From positions 1-40,352 of the forward strand of contig JACZKK010000007.1 of NCBI GenBank assembly GCA_014860115.1: DNA of 40,352 nucleotides. The letters are read 5' to 3'. Of this stretch, positions 15,814-23,767 are shown piece by piece. Within the stretch, counting starts at the first letter, position 1. Each line of letters begins with the position of its first letter. The notes under the pieces are model-generated. The model was not told where the DNA came from. It ran no database searches and saw only the letters and a program-made list of their open reading frames with translations. Both the position numbers and the translations under genes were made by a program. This DNA is from Ignavibacteriaceae bacterium (GTDB lineage: Bacteria > Bacteroidota > Ignavibacteria > Ignavibacteriales > Ignavibacteriaceae).

Positions 15814-17715
15814 ATGAAAAAATTAATTTTTATTACTTGTTTTACAATCTTATTTGTCGGCAAAATATTTGGCCAGGCACAAATTGATATTCCTTTTACA
15901 ATTACAGATGGTACATACAACATACAACTTGCGGTTGGATTGGATTTAACTGCAACAAATTGTATTGATCCGCCTCTAGGTGAGTGGGATATATTTTATT
16001 TCCCACCTCCTGGAGTATTCGAAACAAGGTTTGATTTACAGCCATATGGTTGTCCGGGAATGTCATCATATAAAGATTACAGGGCTCCAGGAAATCCGCC
16101 AGCATTTCCTTTCACAGGAGTGATCGAACATACTTTATGGTGGCAAGTTTCCGCACCGGGTGTACCGATAAATATAACATATAATCTTCCTCCCGGTTCT
16201 ATTATGACTGTTACTGACAATATAACAGGCACATTATTGAATCTAGGTCCATTTACCGGACAGGGAGTTGCAACAATTCCTGGGAGCTATACTGCTTACG
16301 CTACAAAAGCATTATTAAAAATGTTTTACAACAACATTGGCGGAGGAGTAACACAAGGTCCAATCTTTTATTTGCTTCCTGATAACTTAAACTTTGGAGA
16401 CGTTGCTTATGGACAATCAAAAACGCTCCCGGTTATGATTTTAAATATAGGATACTTGGATAGTTTATTTATAAATAATGTCATTTCATCACATGCATCA
16501 TTTACATTTGAGCCAAATTCCTTTCCGATAATATTAGCTCCGGGACAAGCACAAATGTTTGAAATTACCTATTCGGGAATTACTGGTGGAACACATATAG
16601 ATTCAATCTTATTTTTTCATAATGCACCTACTTCTCCAGGTACATTAAATGTTAGTGCAGAAACTTATCCGCCCGGACCGAACTGTGAAGCGCAAATGTT
16701 TTGGCAAGTTATAGTTGCTGAAGAAGGTAATCCTTTTGCAAATCTATTATTGTTTGGTCTTGATTCTGCTGCGACAGATGGTATAGATTCTCAACTGGGT
16801 GAGTCAGAATTGCCTCCATTTCCACCCGCAGGTGCTTTTGAAGCCAGACTTTTTCTTCCGGATAATAACTTTTCTGGAAGTCTAGGTTCATACTGTGATT
16901 TCCGATGTGCTATTCTTCCATATACAGGACAGAAGGAGTGGAGACTTGCTTACCAGACGGAATATGGAAATACAATAAATATAAGTTGGGATTTTCCAGC
17001 TTACATGACGGGTGTTTTGCTAGATATTATCAACGGGACATTTATAAATGTTCCAATGATTGATTCGGGCAGTTATACAGTTCAGGATCCATACACATTT
17101 GATAGGTTGAGAATGTTAATTGATTTTAATATTACATCACCCGTTGAACTTGTTTCCTTCAACGCAACTTTACTTAATAATAATGTTCAACTAAACTGGT
17201 CAACAGCAACGGAAACGAATAACTCAGGGTTTGAGATTCAGAGAAAGGAGTTAGGAGTTAGAAGTCAGGAGTTAGAATGGGAGAAGATTGGTTTTGTTCC
17301 GGGATTTGGGACGACTACTGAACCTAAATCGTATTCTTTCACAGATGAGAATGTTACTACCGGAATGTACAAATACCGGCTCAAGCAAATTGATTTTGAT
17401 GGAAGTTCTGAATTTTCAAATGAAATAGAAGTTGCAGTTGATTTTACTCCGAAGGAATTTGTGCTTTATCAGAATTACCCGAATCCGTTTAATCCGAACA
17501 CAGTAATCAGTTATCAGTTACCGGTGAGCGGTGATGTGATTTTGAAAGTTTACGATGTTCTTGGTAATGAGGTTGCGACACTAGTTGATGAGTATAAGCC
17601 AGCAGGAATGTATGAAGTTGAGTTCAATGCTTCGGCATTACCGAGCGGAGTGTATTTTTATCAGTTGAAGACAGGTAACTATATTCAAACTAAAAAAATG
17701 GTTTTAATGAAGTAA
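15814..17715 (+). CDS. Secreted module-plus-ASH protein with T9SS sorting domain (tandem paralogue 2)
   Basis: 633 residues, 19 nt after paralogue 1, with its own AGGAGGG ribosome binding site. The signal peptide is nearly identical to that of paralogue 1 (ITCFTILFVGKIFGQAQ). Module copy 1 (about 25-178) has GLDLTATNCIDPPLGE and PPPGVFETRF. It has one ASH-like repeat (about 180-285) where paralogue 1 has three. Module copy 2 (about 290-445) has FGLDSAATDGIDSQLGE and PPFPPAGAFEARL. The linker and T9SS tail (YQNYPNPFNPNTV) follow. The loop between GFEI and EW carries an insert encoding QRKELGVRSQEL from a tandem GGAGTTAG-type repeat. The tail (VDEYKPAGMYEVEFNASALP) differs from paralogue 1 at positions where paralogue 1 matches the third gene. 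This is a tandem duplication with loss or gain of internal repeats. Confidence 0.88.
   Translation: MKKLIFITCFTILFVGKIFGQAQIDIPFTITDGTYNIQLAVGLDLTATNCIDPPLGEWDIFYFPPPGVFETRFDLQPYGCPGMSSYKDYRAPGNPPAFPFTGVIEHTLWWQVSAPGVPINITYNLPPGSIMTVTDNITGTLLNLGPFTGQGVATIPGSYTAYATKALLKMFYNNIGGGVTQGPIFYLLPDNLNFGDVAYGQSKTLPVMILNIGYLDSLFINNVISSHASFTFEPNSFPIILAPGQAQMFEITYSGITGGTHIDSILFFHNAPTSPGTLNVSAETYPPGPNCEAQMFWQVIVAEEGNPFANLLLFGLDSAATDGIDSQLGESELPPFPPAGAFEARLFLPDNNFSGSLGSYCDFRCAILPYTGQKEWRLAYQTEYGNTINISWDFPAYMTGVLLDIINGTFINVPMIDSGSYTVQDPYTFDRLRMLIDFNITSPVELVSFNATLLNNNVQLNWSTATETNNSGFEIQRKELGVRSQELEWEKIGFVPGFGTTTEPKSYSFTDENVTTGMYKYRLKQIDFDGSSEFSNEIEVAVDFTPKEFVLYQNYPNPFNPNTVISYQLPVSGDVILKVYDVLGNEVATLVDEYKPAGMYEVEFNASALPSGVYFYQLKTGNYIQTKKMVLMK
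17246..17278. repeat. GGAGTTAG-type repeat in the linker loop of paralogue 2
   Basis: AGGAGTTAGGAGTTAGAAGT followed by CAGGAGTTAGAA: three near-copies of the unit AGGAGTTAG or AGAAGTC within 33 nt, in frame, encoding KELGVRSQELE. This has the form of a short tandem/dispersed repeat, not ordinary coding sequence, and sits in the same protein loop as the insert of paralogue 1. Confidence 0.6.
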
Positions 17716-17744
17716 TTATTTTAATAATTATAATGGAGGAAGAA

Positions 17745-19460
17745 ATGAAATCACCATTTTTCAAAAAAGAAATTCTTTTCTGGTTCTTCCTGATTTTCCT
17801 GGTTAACTATTCAGGAACATTCAGTCAGAATGTTGGCACTGCAACTTACATTGAGGCAAATGAAATTTACCTTCCATTTAATAACAGGGGAGTTATTGCT
17901 GATGTAAATGTACCGCCAAAAGGTTCTCTCGGTCAGTTTGCCGGAGAAGGATTTTTATTTTCTTCTGGTTTCTGGTTAAGCGGATATACAAATAGTATAC
18001 TATGGGCAAATGCTGTTGCTTCTGCATCCCTCGTCGAAGATTACCAGGCTGGAACAGTTGGAATGAATCCGAATGATCCAAAAGCTTCAATCTACAAATT
18101 AACTTCTTCTGATATTCCATTTGGACAAAGCTGGCAGGACTGGATTGATGCTGTTGATCTTGGTGCAGATTTTTATGATGGTAACAATGACGGCATCTAC
18201 AATCCAGTTGATCTGAATGGAAATAATCTTTGGGATCCTGATGAGGATAAGCCGGATTTAATTTTAGACGAAACATACTGGTGTGTTTTCAATGACGGAG
18301 TTCCCTCAAATTTGAGGAGATGGCAGTCAGAACCGCAGGGAATTGAAATCAGGCAAACAATCTTTGCTGAAGTTTCTTCAACAGGAAATGTTGTATTTGT
18401 CAGATACAGAATCAAAAACACTGGCACAGTGGCTGATACATTAAAAGATGTCTACCTCAGTATGTGGGCAGATGCTGATATAGGTGATGCAACGGATGAT
18501 GTTTATGGATGTGATACAGTACGACAGGGCGTATATTTTTATGGTAATCAACCTGATGCTGCATATGGCAACCAGGTGCCTTCATTTATGATGGATTTGT
18601 TGACTGGACCTCATTCATACATTTCGGGAGAAACTTTCATAGATGTTAACGGAAATAATATTTATGAAAATGGAATTGATACTCCAATCGATACTGCAGT
18701 CAATTATCTTGGTCCACTTGGTATAAGAATCTTTCCAGGCGCAAAGAATTTAGTGGCATCATCACTAATAACTTATATAAACAGCATTCCTGGCTTACAA
18801 GATCCAGGAAATATAATTGAAGCGCGAAATTATATTTCAGGGCTCGACCCAGCTGGTCAATTGCTGAATCCTTGCACGTGGGCTTATGGTGAGGTAAGAG
18901 GAGGTGTTCCTTGCAATGAAGTAAATCCTTATTTCTGGTGTTCAGGTAATCCAATCATAGATGTTGGATGGATTTCGAATCAGAATCGAGATATTCGTGG
19001 AGTTGGCTCTGCAGGTCCGTTTACTTTAGTAAAAAATCAGGAAGTAGAAGTATTGATCGGATATGAAATTGACAGAAGCACAACACCACTTGGGGGCATT
19101 ACAGCAGTTCGTGCAATATCAGATGCAGTTCAGGATTTTTATGAAAATAATTTTGGTTACCCGATTGTTTCAGTTGAAGATGAACCACCGGTAGTTTCAA
19201 ACTTCAAATTAGAACAAAATTACCCGAATCCGTTTAATCCGAGTACGGTAATCAGTTATCAGTTACCGGTAACCGGTGATGTGATTTTGAAAGTTTACGA
19301 TGTTCTGGGAAATGAAATCGCAACTCTGGTTAATGAAGAAAAGCAGCCCGGAGTTTATGAAGTTGAGTTTGATGCTTCATCACTTGCATCGGGAATGTAT
19401 TTGTATAAACTGCAAGCAGGCAGTTTTACGAACACAAAGAAAATGATATTGATGAAGTAA
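17745..19460 (+). CDS. Secreted protein with Asp/Asn-rich calcium-type loops and T9SS sorting domain
   Basis: 571 residues from ATG 17745. The in-frame ATG at 17733 overlaps the Shine-Dalgarno GGAGG (17735-17739), so it is unlikely to be the start. Signal peptide about 1-28 (FWFFLIFLVNYSGTFSQ). The body (about 30-480) has recurring aromatic and Asp/Asn/Gly-rich loops, for example YDGNNDGIYNPVDLNGNN and DVNGNNIYENGID, which resemble dockerin or EF-hand-like calcium sites. The T9SS tail is NYPNPFNPSTVISYQLP ... SSLASGMYLYKLQAGSF. I know related proteins only as uncharacterised Ignavibacteria/Bacteroidota cargo. It is the third gene of the probable operon with the two tandem paralogues, 29 nt downstream, and is closed by a terminator. 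Confidence 0.85.
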   Translation: MKSPFFKKEILFWFFLIFLVNYSGTFSQNVGTATYIEANEIYLPFNNRGVIADVNVPPKGSLGQFAGEGFLFSSGFWLSGYTNSILWANAVASASLVEDYQAGTVGMNPNDPKASIYKLTSSDIPFGQSWQDWIDAVDLGADFYDGNNDGIYNPVDLNGNNLWDPDEDKPDLILDETYWCVFNDGVPSNLRRWQSEPQGIEIRQTIFAEVSSTGNVVFVRYRIKNTGTVADTLKDVYLSMWADADIGDATDDVYGCDTVRQGVYFYGNQPDAAYGNQVPSFMMDLLTGPHSYISGETFIDVNGNNIYENGIDTPIDTAVNYLGPLGIRIFPGAKNLVASSLITYINSIPGLQDPGNIIEARNYISGLDPAGQLLNPCTWAYGEVRGGVPCNEVNPYFWCSGNPIIDVGWISNQNRDIRGVGSAGPFTLVKNQEVEVLIGYEIDRSTTPLGGITAVRAISDAVQDFYENNFGYPIVSVEDEPPVVSNFKLEQNYPNPFNPSTVISYQLPVTGDVILKVYDVLGNEIATLVNEEKQPGVYEVEFDASSLASGMYLYKLQAGSFTNTKKMILMK

Positions 19461-19482
19461 ATTCAGAATATTTTGAGTCCCA

Positions 19483-19512
19483 AGGGCAGTATTACCAGAT
19501 ACTGCCTTTTTT
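19483..19512 (+). terminator. Rho-independent terminator
   Basis: GGCAGTAT (19485-19492), loop TACCAG region, ATACTGCC (19499-19506), then six T. Perfect 8-bp stem with T-tract, 22 nt after the last gene of the T9SS trio. Confidence 0.9.
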
Positions 19513-19554
19513 ATTGGTACTTTTAAAATACCTGTATTTCTGCCCACAAGAATT

Positions 19555-19562
19555 TATATTTG
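19555..19562 (+). promoter_or_regulatory. Candidate -7 element for the DUF4159/DUF4175 pair
   Basis: TATATTTG matches TAnnTTTG, 29 nt before the ATG at 19592. The -33 position has only CTG in place of TTG. It lies directly after the preceding terminator, the expected place for a new transcript. Confidence 0.4.
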
Positions 19563-19591
19563 CATTCAATTGAATTGTTATTACTAATTAA

Positions 19592-20251
19592 ATGAAATAC
19601 TTCATAATAATATTATTCATAGTTACTAATTATTTGGATCTTCCTGCTCAAAGTAAGGATGGTTTTCAAATTGCGCGTGTGAAATACCAGGGAGGCGGGG
19701 ACTGGTATAACGATCCTTCTGCTGAGGTGAACTTGCTCAACTTCATTCAGCAAAACACAAATATAAAAGTTGATGCACGCTACCAGTTTGTTGATCTTTC
19801 ATCGGATGAAATTTTTTCTTATCCGTTTTTATTTCTTACAGGACATGGGAACATCGTTCTCTCAAAGGATGAAGTTTACCGATTAAGAACTTATCTTGAA
19901 AATGGCGGTTTTCTTTATATCGATGACGATTATGGTTTGGATAATGCCGTTCGTCGTGAAATGAAAAAAGTTTTTCCGCAGGATGATTTTGTTGAGCTGC
20001 CATTTAGTTATGGACTCTATCATTCACTTTACAAATTTGAAAGCGGTCCGCCCAAAACTCACGAGCACGATAAAAATACTCCAAGAGGTTTTGGAATTTT
20101 CGTAAACAACAGATTAGCGATTTATTATAATTATGAATCTAATCCCAGTGACGGTTGGGCAGATGCGGAAGTTCATGATGATCCTCCAGAAAAAAGAGAA
20201 GAAGCATTGAAGTTTGGAACTAACATAGTTGTATGGGCGCTATCTCAATAA
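19592..20251 (+). CDS. DUF4159 domain-containing protein
   Basis: 219 residues with a signal peptide (about 1-19, KYFIIILFIVTNYLDLPAQS) and one DUF4159 domain. Visible landmarks are QIARVKYQGGGDWYNDPSAE, FLFLTGHGNIVLS and LRTYLENGGFLYIDDDYG, followed by YGLYHSLYKF. The fold is related to glutamine-amidotransferase/ThuA-like domains, but no catalytic triad is obvious. The protein is probably periplasmic. DUF4159 genes typically sit beside moxR, DUF58, BatA and DUF4175 genes. Here the DUF4175-type gene starts 3 nt downstream, so the two are surely co-transcribed. Function unknown. Confidence 0.85.
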   Translation: MKYFIIILFIVTNYLDLPAQSKDGFQIARVKYQGGGDWYNDPSAEVNLLNFIQQNTNIKVDARYQFVDLSSDEIFSYPFLFLTGHGNIVLSKDEVYRLRTYLENGGFLYIDDDYGLDNAVRREMKKVFPQDDFVELPFSYGLYHSLYKFESGPPKTHEHDKNTPRGFGIFVNNRLAIYYNYESNPSDGWADAEVHDDPPEKREEALKFGTNIVVWALSQ

Positions 20252-20254
20252 AGT

Positions 20255-23200
20255 ATGGGAACTGATTCAAAATATTATCTTGAAATTTTAAAGAAGCTTG
20301 AAGGATTCATCAGGAAGGACTATTTGCAGTTTTTTCTTTTTGGTATTCAGGCTTTCGTTGCTGCTGTACTTATTAATTTTACTTTTTATTCTTTCCTTGA
20401 ATTGATTGCAAATTTCAACTCATTTGTACGAACAATTCTATTTATACTTTTCATCCTCGCAGTGATTGGGTTGCTCTTTTACTTTCTGATAAAACCGTTA
20501 ATTAAATATATCGGAAAGATCAGAAAAGATAATTACTTCGATGCGGCAGTTAAAGTTGGAACAAATATTCCTGAAGTGAAAGATGAACTTATTAACACAA
20601 TGCAGCTGGTTTCAGAAAATGAAAAGGGAATTCTTTATTCGCCTAATCTCATTGATGCTGCTTTCAGGAAAGTTTACGAACGGGTTAAGAATTTAAACTT
20701 TCAATCGATAATAAATTTTGAAAGAGCAAAAAAAAATCTGCCTTACTTTGCTGCAATTACTATCTTCTGCCTGATAATGATTTTGTTTGTTCCCGGACTA
20801 AGTGCTGCTTCATTCAGACTTCTGAATTTCAATAAAGAATTCATTCCTCCGCCAAAATTTATTTTTGAAATCAGTCCCGGCAATAAGGAAATAACAAAGG
20901 GTGATGGAGTAGATATTTCAGTTAAAGTAAAAGGCTCAACAGCGAAGTCACTGCAACTTCTAATTCGCAATGAGGAAGAGGCTGATTTTGTTAAGCAGAA
21001 GTTGCAGCCGGATTCATCAGGAAATTATTTATTTGTAATTAACTCTGTGAAGAGTTCTTTCAAATATTTTGCTGAAGCTGAAGGAGTAGAAAGTGAAATG
21101 TTTGAGATAATTGTGATTGACAGACCAATTGTTAAAACGCTTGAGTTAGAAATTAATTCGCCTTCTTATTCCAATATTCCGAAAGTTGTTCAAAAAGATA
21201 ATGGTAATATTCAGGCGTTAACCGGCAGCAGAGTTAACTTTAAAATTTCTTCAACTAAAAAACTCAAAGAAGCAAAACTTGAGTTCGGTGATTCTTCTAT
21301 TGTTAATTTGAATGTTAGTGGCGAATCTGTTTCAGGTAATTTTTTCGTGAAGAAAGACAACAGCTATCAGATAAAGCTGCTGGATGAAAATGGCAACGAT
21401 AATCTTTCTCCAATAACTTATTCGATAAAAGCTCTGTATGATGCATTCCCCGTTATTGAACTTTTAACTCCAAACCAAAATACTATGCTTGCAAATGATA
21501 ACAGGGTTCCGATAGTTGCGAAAGCTTCAGATGATTATGGTTTTTCAAAATTAATTTTGAATTACAGATTGTCTGCTTCAAAATATGAGCAGCCTCAAAT
21601 TGATTTCAGCACAATTGAAATTCCGATTGACAAACCGCTGCTCGAAATAAATATCAACTACATCTGGAATTTAACGCAAATGTATCTTGCTGTGGATGAC
21701 GTTGTGACTTTTTATCTTGAGATTTTTGATAATGATAATGTGAATGGACCGAAATCTGCCAGAACCCAGACATTAACAGTTCGTGTTCCTTCTCTTGATG
21801 AGATACTAAATGAGGCAGATCAGCTACAGGCACAGAGCGAAACAGATCTCGAAGAAATTTTGAAAGACGCTGAAGAACTGAAGAAAACTCTAGATGAAAT
21901 TGATAAAGAACTGAAAAAAGATGATCCGAAATTAACATGGGAAGAGAAACAAAAAATTGAAAACGCGCTTGAAAAATATCAGGAGCTGCAGGATAAAGTT
22001 GATAAAGTAAATGACCAGCTTGGTGATATGAAACAGAACCTCCAGGAAAATAATCTTCTCTCAAAAGAGACGATGGAAAAATATATGGAACTTCAGAAGC
22101 TGATGGATGAGATGACAAGCGAAGAAATGAAAAAAGCAATGGAAAGACTTCAAAATGTTCTGAAAGATATGAACAGGAATATGACTCAGGAACAGCTCCA
22201 AAATATGAAGATGGATGAAGAAAGATTTAAGAAGAGTATCGAACGGACACTTAATTTGTTGAAGAGAATGCAGGTTGAACAAAAAATGGATGAATTGCTT
22301 AAACGCACAGAGGAACTGACCGAAAAGCAGGAAAATCTTTCTGAACAGACTGAAAAAAGTGATCCATCAAATCAAAAAGAAAATGAAAATCTAAGCAAGA
22401 AGCAGGATGAAATCTCAAAAGATCTGGAAAAGCTAAAAAAGGAAATGCAGGACCTTGAAAAGAAGATGAGTGAAATACCAGATATGCCGCAGGAGGAAAT
22501 GGAAGAGATGATGGAAGAGTTTGACCAGCAGCAGAACCAACAGTTATCGGAACAGGCTTCGCAGGATATTCAACAGAATAAAAAACAGAAAGCAAAACAG
22601 AACCAGCAGATGCTTTCGCAAAATATGAAGCAGATGAAACAAAAGATGCAGCAGATGAAAGACTCGATGATGCAGCAGAGTCAGATGCAGACATTTACGG
22701 ATATGATGAAAATACTTGACAATATTATTTCCTTGTCAAAGCAGCAGGAAGATTTGAAGCGCGAATCTGAGAGCCTTGAACCAAATTCATCAATGCTGGA
22801 TGAATTAGCAAAGAAAGAAAATAATCTATCAAATAATCTGAATAATTTAATGCAGCAGATGTCTGATCTGTCACAAAAAACATTTGCAATAACACCAGAG
22901 ATGGGAAAATCTTTAGGTGATGCTAAAAAACAAATGGATGGATCAGTTCAATCGATGAAAAACAGAAACGGTATGCTGGCTGGAAATCAGCAGGGTGAGG
23001 CGATGAAATCATTAAACGAGGCGGCAATGATGATGAAGAGTTCAATGGAATCAATGATGCAGGGTGGAAGCGGGCAGGGAGGTATGATGTCGTTAATGCA
23101 GCAGTTGCAGCAGATGTCTGGCGATCAAATGAATCTTAACAACCTTACACAGAAATTACAGCAGATGCAGCAAGGTGGACTCACTCCTCAGCAGCAGCTT

Positions 23201-23647
23201 GAAATGCAGAGACTGGGGCAACAGCAGCAGCTCATTCAAAAATCTCTTGAGCAGCTTAATCAAGAAGCGAAAGCTTCAGGACAGTCAACAAAACTTCCGG
23301 CAGATCTTGATAACATCCTGAAAAAAATGCAGGAGGTTATAACAGATATGCGAGGTGAAAAATTGGATGATAACCTAATTCAGAAGCAGGAAAATATTTT
23401 AAGTAAACTCTTAGATGCGCAAAGGTCTATCAATGAGAGAGATTATGAAAAAGAAAGAGAATCACGAACGGGTGAAACGATATCAAGAAATCTTCCGCCG
23501 GAGCTTAATTTATCATCACCAAATTCAATGAATAAAATTCGTGACGAATTGAATAAAGCAGTTAAAGAGGGATACTCAAGAGATTATGAGGATTTGATAA
23601 GGAAATACTATGAAATTCTGCAAAATGAAAGCCTTCAAAGTCAATAG
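20255..23647 (+). CDS. DUF4175-type membrane protein with Met/Gln-rich coiled coil
   Basis: 1130 residues. Two membrane helices near the N-terminus (about 25-50 and 58-82), a third at about 165-185 (YFAAITIFCLIMILFVPG), then a beta-rich extracytoplasmic region (about 190-520). A very long coiled coil (about 525-1000) follows, unusually rich in Met, Gln, Lys and Glu, with phrases such as QNMKQMKQKMQQMKDSMMQQ. The C-terminal part (about 1000-1130) is again helical (IRDELNKAVKEGYSRDYEDL). This layout is that of large DUF4175-like proteins of the moxR/BatA gene cluster. The paired DUF4159 gene ends 3 nt before the start. It may form a long rod in the periplasm; function unknown. Low-complexity composition will inflate database scores in the coiled-coil region. 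Confidence 0.8.
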   Translation: MGTDSKYYLEILKKLEGFIRKDYLQFFLFGIQAFVAAVLINFTFYSFLELIANFNSFVRTILFILFILAVIGLLFYFLIKPLIKYIGKIRKDNYFDAAVKVGTNIPEVKDELINTMQLVSENEKGILYSPNLIDAAFRKVYERVKNLNFQSIINFERAKKNLPYFAAITIFCLIMILFVPGLSAASFRLLNFNKEFIPPPKFIFEISPGNKEITKGDGVDISVKVKGSTAKSLQLLIRNEEEADFVKQKLQPDSSGNYLFVINSVKSSFKYFAEAEGVESEMFEIIVIDRPIVKTLELEINSPSYSNIPKVVQKDNGNIQALTGSRVNFKISSTKKLKEAKLEFGDSSIVNLNVSGESVSGNFFVKKDNSYQIKLLDENGNDNLSPITYSIKALYDAFPVIELLTPNQNTMLANDNRVPIVAKASDDYGFSKLILNYRLSASKYEQPQIDFSTIEIPIDKPLLEININYIWNLTQMYLAVDDVVTFYLEIFDNDNVNGPKSARTQTLTVRVPSLDEILNEADQLQAQSETDLEEILKDAEELKKTLDEIDKELKKDDPKLTWEEKQKIENALEKYQELQDKVDKVNDQLGDMKQNLQENNLLSKETMEKYMELQKLMDEMTSEEMKKAMERLQNVLKDMNRNMTQEQLQNMKMDEERFKKSIERTLNLLKRMQVEQKMDELLKRTEELTEKQENLSEQTEKSDPSNQKENENLSKKQDEISKDLEKLKKEMQDLEKKMSEIPDMPQEEMEEMMEEFDQQQNQQLSEQASQDIQQNKKQKAKQNQQMLSQNMKQMKQKMQQMKDSMMQQSQMQTFTDMMKILDNIISLSKQQEDLKRESESLEPNSSMLDELAKKENNLSNNLNNLMQQMSDLSQKTFAITPEMGKSLGDAKKQMDGSVQSMKNRNGMLAGNQQGEAMKSLNEAAMMMKSSMESMMQGGSGQGGMMSLMQQLQQMSGDQMNLNNLTQKLQQMQQGGLTPQQQLEMQRLGQQQQLIQKSLEQLNQEAKASGQSTKLPADLDNILKKMQEVITDMRGEKLDDNLIQKQENILSKLLDAQRSINERDYEKERESRTGETISRNLPPELNLSSPNSMNKIRDELNKAVKEGYSRDYEDLIRKYYEILQNESLQSQ

Positions 23648-23739
23648 AAACTCAAGTCTCTCCCAGTCTAAATTCTAAGATATTTTATTTCAGAAACCTA
23701 ATATTTTCATTATTTAACAATTTTACGGATAATTCTGTA

Positions 23740-23747
23740 TATTTTTG
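23740..23747 (+). promoter_or_regulatory. Candidate -7 element for the signalling operon
   Basis: TATTTTTG matches TAnnTTTG, 20 nt before the kinase ATG. No TTG at the matching -33 spacing, so support is partial. Confidence 0.3.
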
Positions 23748-23767
23748 AGAAATTGAAAATCTATTAA

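Noticed and set aside
17733-17744. Upstream ATG for the third T9SS operon gene
   Set aside because: It overlaps the GGAGG that serves the ATG at 17745.
21654-22694. Open frames opposite the coiled-coil region of the DUF4175-type gene
   Set aside because: Low-complexity codon composition keeps the opposite frames open; no coding features.
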